From Streptantibioticus parmotrematis (GTDB taxonomy: Bacteria; Actinomycetota; Actinomycetes; Streptomycetales; Streptomycetaceae), in NCBI RefSeq assembly GCF_019890615.1, contig NZ_JAINVZ010000008.1, forward strand, positions 124,001 through 188,000: a stretch of DNA of 64,000 nt. Direction: 5' to 3'. Under the pieces are notes generated by a model. The model was not told the origin of the DNA. It ran no database searches and was given only the letters and a program-made list of their open reading frames with translations. Numbering within the stretch: the stretch's first letter is position 1; the number at the start of each line of letters is the position of its first letter. The position numbers and the translations under genes were made by a program. Below, in pieces: positions 63,701 through 64,000 of the stretch.

Positions 63701-64000
63701 CGCGGATCGTCCCGCCGCCGGTGTGGTACGGGTGGCGCCCCGCGTTCCGGGCGGACGATCGCGGGCCCGAGGTGCTGTTCTCTGAGGGCGCGCGACCGCG
63801 CGGCGACATCCTGGACCTGGAGGAATACGTTCGTCTCGGCCTCGGGGAGAGCGCGGCCTACGGGTTCGTGGCATCGTCGGCGAGCCGGGAGTGGGCCGCG
63901 GGCTGGGCCCACGAGGGCGGGTACGTGTACGAGTTCGACGCCCCCGGCGGGATCGACGTCGTCGAGACGTTGGCGGCGCACGACCTGCCGCTCACCACGA
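36715..64000 (+). CDS. Giant modular T7SS polymorphic-toxin-like protein (lonely-Cys type), 3' end beyond window
   Basis: The frame is open from ATG 36715 to the last base: 27,286 nt, at least 9,095 residues, no stop seen. An in-frame stop at 36604 bounds it upstream. Architecture by residue: 1-130 WXG100-like domain (LQWVADLLGAPWP...DEDALW); 104-165 and 186-267 hydrophobic and Gly/Ala-rich segments; 268-796 disordered linker; 796-2560 helical, with a Thr-Asp/Gly tract at 2114-2162; 2584-7222 macro-repeat of ART-like modules A1, B1, A2, B2, A3, B3, A4; ~7380-8200 separate domain; ~8342-8730 fourth lonely-Cys region; 9003-9095+ scabin/pierisin-like ART segment. Only five Cys codons occur (residues 93, 3916, 5229, 6623, 8664). 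The likely role is a T7SS-exported near-megadalton toxin or effector. Proteins called lonely Cys domain-containing are known in Streptomyces; their function is undescribed to my knowledge. Confidence 0.88.
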   Translation, partial: MSIMMPPGLQWVADLLGAPWPTADEDALWNLQKAHQTFAADVRAVATGMGEVTADVKAGVSGSAAEQFEQYLTQFQSNLEQVATGADEVANLCDKTALQVQYAKIMILEMMVWTAGEIAWLAWWAPEAAAAAVASARAVVALIVRRLLMAVGINVLGAGLMDALDQAIQFRLHRRHSWDWGNTEMALGAGAINGAIGGLAFGAGGVVAPKIVGSFLGSVALGAGVGAAGAAATDAAFGVDGDPGLGALAGAFGGAVGHIAAGMRGGKGDGGDGEIEIPEVPTFPGLLDEPGLDKGAGGADTSPGSLGSDTGDGSGEDFGQGSGAPLEVPLEGRGPGPGEEGAGPGLSGITVEGDGPAPWGEDSGGASYQSLVDPGDEGRVSLSHDGDSVSGGRVSSRGEEDGVSLASGGEGAGEEDARGLAGPGGVARQPAPGAGQSLELSQRLPLPEPLKHSPVGAGAETAPEHLGGVDGPRGSQAASPAVLPGFETDHPAAGNAVAQPPRDSLTAASDGVTGARLPEVPQQGQETGGQVSPPHPAESRGDGTSGAPAESVGQTEAAQPSAEAVGQTGIIRSSAGPVQHPAASAPALGRPEGPSSAESSPSASASSGSAAARTSPPEPSKTVTLTRDPNDTTGPAGSLEGAQQGTDVARDSAEPSSVERVSAPVSSSLTRDPEPPAAQQPAAHATELDAGQGGTGAVRQRSQSYAPDSDASGIGTGPARPSPPEVAQAVEGPGPESPQPSSPLTTPPQRHGVELPPHAHALPAGGPGRVAPHDHAESPRTPHLDDGPPPPRPPVPSYVFHASDRTRAREWGGTQDRIVRSYEDRFGREEEKFWQQQRADAAVGDAHGAHLQRNTHGVPAPRPGDDPADWARHIGVPEEFTDSVAQAYRQAWATGLPTHEEPAARAPGVGTGGTSESEPGEGEGRGAPDRGELADRLAGIEGLGEHWDPVNLAHRMLGEHARAEQGWPDWQERVQKRFDTAWRDELARYQGGAISRGQFDTTFRNLSAALPDDFEASAWADAARTAAERTFDHHDDRPVGMSVDDEARSRARFTNAVGDEVERAYREVRGVHDVDRPLGPGPGESRNEGPQPRGGRGGPARSGRPRTSPPPPDSRLHPAAWENVERVATRGIDELHRGLRTRMELDAAAEDILKRAGRAAGATEPQLKGLREEFTQDFEQTTRHLPDGVVAGRRVPGVEIRRLPYEEWVARRHTIEPAVDELAARWDARLRTKVAEDQLLADSRQFIDDHSFDWWARSGRGGVDFEAVDPAEVARQYHEDLLEQAARQAGTVRTGRSMSAGEQNAYLKALHDAHEAMRGQLAARFEYHLGLGEALRNADTSMDEALGRGTLPRVREDVHKELTQGYREVVGWPGSKVWSPEELAARESHFRENVFDPALRSLPHRVAFEGAATEALREGGGRFHAMTADVSDLFGGRAVRRFSVGEETFDSVQEDFRRDWATRHHEIYGPRQRDVRAWLAEEKKEDDTFAKELADRWQDFEGRTPYAERTRAAAAAERSASNQQVVAAFQGMLGKSSTLEDISAAAGLDPHTLSSPHARASYAQGAAALRDAFSRDWDAARENGPDGVDTARAALAQRTRERWEALRDEAEAQENAYAEWRGKPTWTLRTSRLAVDRDPFRSPAGQEPGPAGQHQTMAQLPAREDRYGDPRRAAGSPPQAAPTTRSGPDDQAVRHVAAQLDRVRNAAAARDTSYQRFDARVEAFPGLRAFEASTTVTRAREWYADARDAARDADHARLDEELTERLRQIDDEATARAATRRLFERQVASARPFAGFSQFRASPPYTRMVDDFHHAVTGAAADRAALSDEDFPVPPEVVGRFRAQYTQEHDALARAGARFDSTVFRTQGDSWAPATFDGGTRAWYENQLATLREQYTTDASAAARSEDAADETEALDDQLRSAVRRLQARAPHAAALENGFRQHIRTIGAPDSQWDASTTAWYEREREALARPLSRRLTDQGPEAWNGVRDEFDRRLAGLAQVARSRHAMRQDFRDQAAGRADQGIALSSPHTADWARQRMEEAQQSYVQAREAAAARAFVPAPSHVTPDDWRIPLWAQRQERLHAQYAQRLEEATAGRPDAQASGEATGSAGGTDTDTGTDTDTGTDTDTGTGTDTATVAATGTDTGTDTDTGTGTGSGTDTAGASGTGARDAVDSARLSAVERGLEAFADAAGAWRSGRAAGSGTVAPFEVTPELAESVLDHGKDGFFQALREAVDVLFPEGTDPGELRTRKREFASRLGELTRGLPARFDLRAVHEFQRTRVEQEVEWLAGSLHKNLDHHSRALLQAFGVPEAKVSRRGLGIVLSQAYRELDDAFEDLFGTGNTSQPAWGDDAELLSRWSPRFDKVVQALPARLAVLVRRQARDRALDAANQVFEERLAAWKEADPAARLSGPDTERARSGWNQRVLSGFDALFAGEAGTPAELTRRRREWDALLAERTRQLPAHFAFEAGVAQALKGATDSFDALSADHRGDDDGTIDQAADDFRHDFIDAYRDLWAPESLPPTWADHAALHHPTVTATGSGTSAVSGTPAATSTSVGGSDAASTARPGRPAPTADDAAPYLAGQASRYSLRGRLREIAKDYENALGVRLSGDPESTHAMRQYVDAVVRDGRYEITTDPGRPGISLAELADVAWAAAADAYPQDAHRTGTDGTTRRQPLVGHAIHPHQDNVRGTEAMYRHYRGLGLPDQRFPAFVKAVFGWGLTRGTPLSALLLQLSRSGTSVGTPLITAALAGGGVHQYGLVDAVFAPRHGLPPGPLADRLRLPHWRAHTRSMAYLADDHDGVEVPDGLIRAVRSPSPLDRLDPAHVIELYLLTHEPSRPFLLSGADELPFAQGAALLKPLVDDAINDAMDLAGPGGDLRLPLLLRHPLHWAPEAVGNATRSDDFEAVRQRLLDLAPRLAGMLRVQIPVRLGLAVEGLAQLPPVDRTVYYATTALAPEAAAGARVPDVPRFQRVAYTPDEALARLADVPVGTPRTLVEVRNSSARDHTALAHDPGERHVRYARPTELFVMGTSTFTTGGGAVVGRVEVVEAPATGHAGEPEPIRAVTTLTPRAHAAGDVRPLDGNASDDTDAITPLPPQASHDAGSVADDPLGSDPELVREVNRILKDWRWADGEVDHDKVARTHRQLPAAWRNVPVPRLTRERAEAVAGILAKRRELPSGLKGGAPGTDSGMPGATASGRQVVPPGSGATQTSPSVHVPRFPGLFTGPSRPGYLHRSGEYGQAAAAALSRDPLMLWQVRAALTWMAENSATVAGAGLDPFADLLFGRSAPIGVGPDALVQILVDSDQRPAFPVVMEALERVAPYYARKLGLPGPTGILPRGDAWDAEMRGRGYHGSADLSDSQRQQARQIETMLRLYERVSEPWHDVMYFRDALAGWYLSRPGGLPWEWFLDVSHRAGVRDAQVEPEPWLTDISRVHGWIHGIVDPLGRPADASQTPAQPSDALRVPPHVVMYAEQTRPLMSGAVTGLGDWTDPLELLDRGLKNDPVSGGAANALRTERRQALRELSRDPAAVEGLRLLSTGHSLALTLAAGPDADLLDPALHADGPGALELLREKIRHIGGQADPRDRLTWPLLLLRDPGLGAALDRQAPPVEVAAAVDAIARAADERLLAEIRGHLSMAAEALDILPATPAGGGSVLYGAVVQGPLFGDAKPYAAVGGELTFAPFRGGTTDRAVAVDELSRQAGPYPPGASAAGHPVLIEVVRSSSVREISLFALAPSRRRVASPHETALRVQDFGYAKDERTGLWYAHLRVVEKPRPVSPIDWDNDVLVRDLYVQGAWFGYSSLTARDFIGRRSGYADLWNMTESHVWDALSGQSIHREPWALGPGTSGPTGTPGFVFSASHASRHLVFAIGRHGPKALSGGQHGAESNRRMVAAGVADTTRYVMWHCSIGATRQVLPTVAQQAAEEHPPGRRLHAANVPVGTAGTGAFALAVGWGSTPRPAFAEVQRQVLPVPEPDAAEPYLAGQASRYSATAQTSGLGAGDYESALGERLSGDVRTAHLMRSFVAAAARSGRHGVTIDPDAPGLSLTDLGDAAWAAAATAYPDQAHMAGVGVSEQTRLLTSRGIRVPEDQVRSSRAMYWSYRELGLPAEQFPLFVKAVLGWGLTRGIPLSVLLVDLSLSEMSGNPAVLDAALAGDGAHLYGLVDAVFAPRDGLPPGPLADRLRLPHWQAHTQGMTFPASDGIQVPYGLIRAVRTLSATASLPPVPHGEAREVGADSWAARHAVAHAWGAGAQDSPLDRLDPAHVIGLYLLSHEASRPFLVPGADLTAAVSQAINDAMDQAGPGGRLRLPLLLTPRLGWAVEHVEHTSGSAAFGDLRRRMLDEAPRLADVLRALIPVHLGLAAEGLAQLPPVGRPVYYATTAPVAEVATGLRRLSLPRFHRVAFTPDEALARLGATHPGMPRILVEVAHSSARDHTALAHDPRERHVRYARPAELFVSDVVKVTAGDGSVHDMVRVVEAPSADPGMVLEAVRAVVSVAEPDIALPGGASMAHHLTPAEPPSAAPVAAPDASDVSPPSAAPDTSAQRSFDVTGPMPSTFYEEDRTLWNRDARNFERSLGRVLTADPQASLRHGVKALVDTLPPQVAHRHLFGPQPDTFDHEAALRGMLDPSNPPRPEVLLRALASAAEAYAEHQQLPVPTYQPDVDGKLAELGHPVAQSTESRALVLGAETTLRALREVEDEDAALRFRDTIFGLSLVSKNAPGLAQLMGAAQRAGVADRDGTVSLEPDFTTTASADASQLYGLVPLLFDPQHRTGDARLLQFLTSPPHELHYYRRAKHLFAPGLGSGTAPDELGRALTEGIGPSVVSHQGTEAWRRRQDAFREWMGAHRGIGATLNGAHRAALFLLGGPDAGLMDERILAGGAQGRELLRQRILGGLRAMAQGAGPAALPLVVLGDPVVRGLVDHPQERSPENLERAAADLATDQRISELGAHAEMAVRSATLLPETGGSVYWAVWEPRPVHGTRPYAAKGRRFGLPRLFQAKSSPEAAVRAALPEADRHPGGHLVVYTVNKPEAAYEFGPMARFPDHQVVFTRAQELGVRSHEVVSHLALAPQGTAAALEYALVTLDQVAVPATRPWQEPVITRQMRTDHGTWFGEASFTGPDWSYRGRKKSYAGMPDRMHVTDAPAGVTLRFPLPTGRRQDGTPPFTLWASHGDSGRVHVLTPSGHKAAGGTMVGTRGTRFVRRQGLAGDTPQFVLSCFAATRAEDGAAVAQAAADERTGVAVGATFVVSTRLTGSPDPVTMITVHADKEGRPGRLTEFRGRRAVTAEERTAALPLSGQGARYRRMYGTPEYERAAREHESAVGQALNGSDDVRDYVEDFAFALNEWPQYEVDFPSVPYSVADLMEAIYSTVEQVHPDWSHTIAETDAEADELLAVRGLLVGTGDYGDLAPLFDAHRAITFHGADEGLLAAVLGWRLSKGEATLAEVLDLYSEWRVGRGDNRLDVGPLRDALLGDAADLYGWAREHLSHFAHDAAHGTADETWTLPHHRLYMPEVPPRLHPYSDETPGEPPTAHRTALFLATHDPDRRLLRSGLAAQLGAAEQGGSPLEGEIRDIITVAMAADPVDFPLLLESHAEFGALAAEARAIADRADHRFDEIAQQMRGLVPDLARQVGESLDQHRGMLAEALASLPGADAPVYIGYLAPGEPAGHPVGALTALTVPQFHPGTFDGRAVLGELGEPPAGTRRVVVRIGGSPVRDVSFASTDPESRQAMFPWRTDLHVTSRVVLHDERHTPYEMVWAEAGQRPETTALDEVGSSGVSSVDDLEISSVAPLGGAEVVEDDPLGESADLVAEVNRVLTLRGWGSGGVGADRVAELHRRLPSHWRKVAVPYTVRARAAGVADLVMGRELSPGLKGGVPGTDSAWPTQAAASSGAGTGVAAASAGDGTGALDSAAPSQASARRGFDVTATMPDVLYNDDRARWNAVASGFERAVAGTLLVDTHWHGSAGRQVKLLFERASTEDLLFGTIGDEDASKWFFAPPDPYTFDYDAAMRRLLDEQQPPSAEEFAKAFWLAVPRYVAHRMSEPDVDPELDGRLAELGHPVGRTPRSQEKLRQVEMVLRLWRELDNEPMNALSFRNAVFGATLPLQESPGLAQLMGAAQRAGVAEKDGGHWLEPDFRTVSSVEADASQLYGMVPFLFAPADRAVDAALRQAVARLPHEIRYHEWAGGLFAPRFTGGVTAGELGAQLKEGMGSAGIAGQDPQAWRSRQDAFRRWMLANRGMSTGLRDGYRVALFLLGGADGGLLDERILTGGTSGREVLRQRIRGGLTALVQGAGVSAVPLLVSRDGEVRGLADDPQSGSADVVERVADRLATDRLVAELGVHAEMAVRALTLLPEFGGPVYWAQWVADAPHGARPYAVEGRVVGLPRLFQARSTLEAAVREALAQADRPADRHLVVYTVPKPDAAYESAPFARVPDHQVAFSRAQEFGVRDHEVVRHLAAAPLGRAAAPLEYSLVTLDQLVRPAALRWREPVITREVRTADGVLFGEASLHSPDWIANRGRRIRTLLDTLEGVSSPSWTPLPVPVPTGRRHDGKPAFTMWASHGLPGIIQVLTPEGAKTTGGRLAGLRGARLMAHLGLGSGTRQLVFTCFGAKGTAARASAAQTAADAHADGVRTVGGTAVVGMTGGLDRDVKVYVAFEQDGGPGKWETFRRRPALSPGARTAVLPLAGQGPRYRRMYGTPGYESAAREHEAAVGQILDDADHVREYAADFADKLNASGRYQVSLPPPPSPVAALMAAIDTAVRQVHPDEPFTLAEDDERANELRRMRGLLVRSGPYPSMKPLFDAHEAIQFEGRHDELLAAVLGWRLSTRTGTVAEITGEYLARYTGREGNDLDVEKLRDASLGDAADLYEWTHSTLTAYEVDDDVSDAGASEAPELPHHRVYLAGVASRVRGDVELPSGLTEAVRLLAASEELPELPPDARTRLGESSWAARHAALREWGEHYPGSRLDSLLPAHLTALFLATHGPDQRLLGSGLAAQLGGTGQNEEQLEGEIRDLVDEAMTTTSPDFPFLLENHPRFGQLADEARGITDHDAERFGGIREEMRDLVPDLAGRLSEELDQHRGMVAEALSSLPWSAVPVYIGYLAPGDPAGPVPGMSSMMTVPQFHPGSSDSGVVLDGLGTPPAGMRRVVVRIDGSPARDVSFAAPDPESRQVMFPWHTDLHITGSGIAHDADGAPYELVTAEVVQQPEPMDLDEDDSSDSDASSDTSTASTSPESMDLDEDASLSGTPSADGLEIDAITPSQGGAPVTDDDPLGRSADLVVEVNRVLAGRSWDDGPVSARKVAELHRRLPSHWRKVAVPYTLRARAEGVADLVMGRESSPGLKGGAPGARGSLATRETRSATEGSGSDERADLYQLLLGELASTDTLYREFAGTAIPVKVDLFTRRVLGLPLDERVTVQDRRRAVERVMSSDEPADAELGDSNVENPDDETLHGSILREAVTDTLADLHFLGASDAAQVHEYFVGGWAERDRAADLSGPVEREEPEADPRGEASGDAPDGYAEADLEFLRSQAAATHSARRRHGDSARETRARQRARTARAGQEPEGPTVRERLAHRWPNPEITTDYQVFDERPGARPMFTVPADYRVLDPGETAGDDLPLVTTGLRVHEIPDTERRPLRLSRDRSLATLGDGKAQQFFATIPAVERSNVRMARYDSPVRFVVDRQAGIALGPSTGAGRTLYHVTAVFTEESMGNKRESDSSRDTARAVVGTRGGGTAQESHVVFRPADGRDVPFATARIESESLEPIFNPLAAALVATTQGVRTEGDVSPRWAVERLGLTKAAKRADPRPGREYGATLALSDGPTLTSAALSDAAAGIGVNEHAWARVGEVYLTLAVLSRDEEGNGTLLPNYAARNKEEAATAYPYHFAAVVLESEDGANQLTLENISRYEGARAAAVEAIEANLARFTQDDIERYADRLDSRKAGDPDHRTDDLLTLVRGMATLKKARTHLESLSPEDPAYQRAQRASADLLGSAVHRMMKVEAGTKSKDAWYFTMLGRGPGESAHDQHGAFLTDDPALVPNPLTVVVVHNPLPETSSFFSGEDEKFVSGRVTALASSLATAGLWSQAARRPFPKMVVRALIDGAPSAFKDALPGFVPEFSDALRAARDLRKKLADELSRILGERQSGGADEPVTTGAYQIDIRAGRQKLLEGKSWQVDIEITDPRSGLDSQPGAGRSRAFGRRFRSGSTSSTAHAAGGTASGGALVPPQAPSALEAFGGGAVNAGIAPVLDSVLAEIVRTGSTPPEGAATALARRVLHLSPDEPAGAQERRVLLTLVEEAAAEDRAGRVAELGAFHLEHGLDALRPETLMRRPGGSVAGRNWTGSPVELATHEVLVVDEADGDVRSARPAPWQGDPYVLLAGGDADLVALVLPGVPVRSVPWEDVAELVRRDLTRQGLMDSGVSSRTPVLAVPGVGGGLMDEPRRMARSVGTRVWSSDGWVTTAPGSDGVARLAIVKPSDSEVRTGDWLPGDPELWARALEGSVRTLDGREIPDSRIHTVSEADSDRQRLLGRTSVPEDEVSDLAETHYARLSQAQGFTFAVPDPDSDQDAKESRLQPLPWPEDVRYLGFHGIRPTASREGVAKLALRDQGSVEVAPDEAAAFFGRRASMRALASDVPVVINGCFAGANPLDDRLVMPRAAQLFANVLRREVWATDAEVLFVDGHGGPPRFVLKTDDLDDPGVSWSSFRPEPGASELAELPRAVRPDATHDAADAAERALRWVRALREAFGPDVADRSDYPDRLRALAVLDALRAADGDTGPLTWITLTRVVHDYFWGHGLDPRPFPEALDTVLEAAGAHSTLGTGQGLAEFSGLTFDEPAAVAGTPTGPSVQDRADQLTRRASDAGVPDEEARRASSELVRDLGSGDSEKVLAANLAFGDLVTRAKRQDDGDSVEPDSGSTVRSPVVPGPRLRVDRDFTWDDLDSEADTDADAADLDAAGEPVSLPAATVPVDVPRIVPPPVWYGWRPAFRADDRGPEVLFSEGARPRGDILDLEEYVRLGLGESAAYGFVASSASREWAAGWAHEGGYVYEFDAPGGIDVVETLAAHDLPLTT
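43054..43200 (+). repeat. Thr-Asp/Thr-Gly minisatellite in the giant gene
   Basis: About 49 codons are almost entirely ACC/ACG alternating with GAC or GGC, encoding TDTDTG-type units. Three early hexapeptide units TDTDTG are identical in protein and nearly so in DNA; a short ATVAA interruption follows. It separates the long helical region from the next helical block and looks like a flexible, length-variable spacer. Confidence 0.9.
44464..45888 (+). repeat. Giant protein module A1 (ART-like)
   Basis: Starts YLAGQASRYS, shared with module A2. It ends in an ART-like pattern: VYYATT strand, PRFQRVAYTPDEALARL, then ERHVRYARPTELFV at the place of the E-x-E...F-x-V strand. The DNA is closely similar to A2, including GDLRLPLLL and VFAPRHGLPPGPLADRLRLPHW segments. 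Confidence 0.75.
46051..46302 (+). repeat. Linker module L1 (DDPLG...GLKGG)
   Basis: 84-residue unit starting DDPLG and ending GLKGGAPGTDSG, with EVNRIL and LPAAWRNVPVP inside. It recurs at 54151-54399 and 58573-58809. Confidence 0.8.
46375..48630 (+). repeat. Giant protein module B1 (ART-like plus lonely-Cys domain)
   Basis: A helical/ART-like first part is followed by the WFGYSSL block and the lonely-Cys region with His3870 (SASHA) and Cys3916 (MWHCSIGA), 46 residues apart. It is the most diverged of the three B modules: the His motif is SHA rather than SHG. Confidence 0.7.
48682..50196 (+). repeat. Giant protein module A2 (ART-like)
   Basis: Close copy of A1, 4,218 bp downstream: YLAGQASRYS, FVKAVLGWGLTRG, VDAVFAPRDGLPPGPL, and the ART-like end ERHVRYARPAELFV. 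A longer insert of ~25 residues (SWAARHAVAHAWG) is present here and in A4 but missing in A1. Confidence 0.75.
50377..52605 (+). repeat. Giant protein module B2 (ART-like plus lonely-Cys domain)
   Basis: Starts SFDVTGPMP. It contains SPELGAHAEMAVR-type helices, LPRLFQAKSSPEAAV and HQVVFTRAQELGV (ART-like), then WFGEASF and the lonely-Cys region with His5183 (WASHG) and Cys5229 (VLSCFAA), 46 residues apart. Confidence 0.75.
52618..54045 (+). repeat. Giant protein module A3 (ART-like)
   Basis: Starts TAALPLSGQGARYRRMYG, matching A4. It ends with VYIGYLAPGEP, VPQFHPG and ESRQAMFPWRTDLHV at the ART-like strand. A3 and A4 are closer to each other than to A1/A2. Confidence 0.75.
54151..54399 (+). 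repeat. Linker module L3
   Basis: Second copy of the DDPLG...GLKGG unit. 54262-54305 is identical over 44 bp to 58684-58727 in L4 (codes RRLPSHWRKVAVPYT). Confidence 0.85.
54511..56796 (+). repeat. Giant protein module B3 (ART-like plus lonely-Cys domain)
   Basis: Starts RGFDVTATMP, like B2. ART-like part LPRLFQARSTLEAAV ... HQVAFSRAQEFGV, then FGEASLHSPDW and the lonely-Cys region with His6577 (WASHG) and Cys6623 (VFTCFGA), again 46 residues apart. Confidence 0.75.
56800..58380 (+). repeat. Giant protein module A4 (ART-like)
   Basis: Starts TAVLPLAGQGPRYRRMYG. It ends with VYIGYLAPGDP, VPQFHPG and ESRQVMFPWHTDLHI. It is followed by an acidic spacer with two copies of PMDLDEDDS-type sequence before L4. 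Confidence 0.75.
58573..58809 (+). repeat. Linker module L4
   Basis: Third copy of the DDPLG...GLKGG unit, with the 44-bp perfect match to L3 at 58684-58727. It closes the macro-repeat region. Confidence 0.85.
58850..61320 (+). other. Distinct domain of the giant protein (VTLEN/WYF-type motif)
   Basis: A region unlike the A/B modules. It contains YPYHFAAVVLES (His7905) followed by GANQLTLENISR, then DAWYFTMLGRGPGESAHDQHG (His8045). The succession xHxAAVVA...VTLEN...WYFxMxG...H resembles a block I recall from other large bacterial toxins and contractile-injection-system cargo proteins. The enzymatic role, if any, is unclear, and no Cys is present here. Confidence 0.45.
61738..62910 (+). other. 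Fourth lonely-Cys region of the giant protein
   Basis: Begins LDALRPETLMRRPGGSVAG and runs to the Cys motif. His8611 is in YLGFHGIR and Cys8664 in VVINGCFAGAN, 53 residues apart. It is more diverged from B1-B3 and lacks the upstream ART-like portion seen there. Confidence 0.65.
63721..64000 (+). other. C-terminal ART toxin-like segment, cut by window end
   Basis: Residues 9003-9095: FRADDRGPEVLFSEG (Arg9012, R-x-D) followed by DLEEYVRLG, FVASSAS (STS position, Ser9054-Ser9055) and YVYEFDAPGGIDV. This order fits the R-S-E ART group of pertussis toxin, pierisin and scabin. The catalytic Glu would lie about 20-40 residues past the window edge. Confidence 0.7.

Overview
The window is high-GC actinomycete DNA, most likely Streptomyces or a close relative. 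Third codon positions are almost all G or C, and GTG starts, ATGA/GTGA overlaps and LuxR/LAL-type regulators are common. No rRNA, tRNA, transposase or CRISPR array was found. The left 9 kb is accessory metabolism and regulation. Bases 9,400-64,000 form one large type VII secretion (ESX/T7SS) locus.

Left part (1-9,000): a MarR repressor, a 14-TM-type MFS exporter, an isochorismatase-like protein lacking its Cys and a PEBP/YbhB protein lie in one direction and end at a strong hairpin. Next come a divergent TetR / alpha-beta hydrolase pair with a near-perfect operator palindrome and a 7x8-bp tandem repeat, then a TetX-like FAD monooxygenase with its own TetR and three copies of one operator. Two short paralogous LuxR-type regulators follow.

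Regulators of the T7SS locus (9,422-15,350): two divergent ~970-aa LAL regulators (P-loop ATPase plus C-terminal LuxR HTH) share an 88-bp intergenic region.

T7SS core (15,534-28,504): eccC (three P-loop domains), eccD, eccB, a 942-aa protein with a C-terminal degenerate ADP-ribosyltransferase (ART)-like domain, and an EccA-like AAA protein fused to a beta-helix. No mycosin (mycP) or eccE is in the window. Substrates and accessory genes (28,582-36,554) are two Esx/WXG100 proteins, a split-helix companion, two large PPE-like paralogs (WQG motif plus long Gly/Pro tails), a YbaB/EbfC protein, a third WXG100-type protein and an SseB-like T7SS-associated protein. A ~32-bp DNA motif occurs three times, before eccC, before the esx pair and before the YbaB gene, and may be a shared regulatory element.

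Giant gene (36,715 to the window end and beyond): a single reading frame stays open for 27.3 kb, at least 9,095 residues, still open at the edge. It has a WXG100-like N-terminus, hydrophobic segments, a disordered linker, a long helical region and a ~4.1-kb macro-repeat of ART-like modules. A distinct domain follows, then a C-terminal segment resembling pierisin/scabin-type ART toxins. Only five Cys codons exist in the whole frame. One is in the N-terminal domain. The other four each follow a His, by 46, 46, 46 and 53 residues, in a context resembling the H...C dyad of caspase-like (clan CD) folds. The likely picture is a near-megadalton T7SS substrate with repeated candidate cysteine-protease modules and a terminal toxin.
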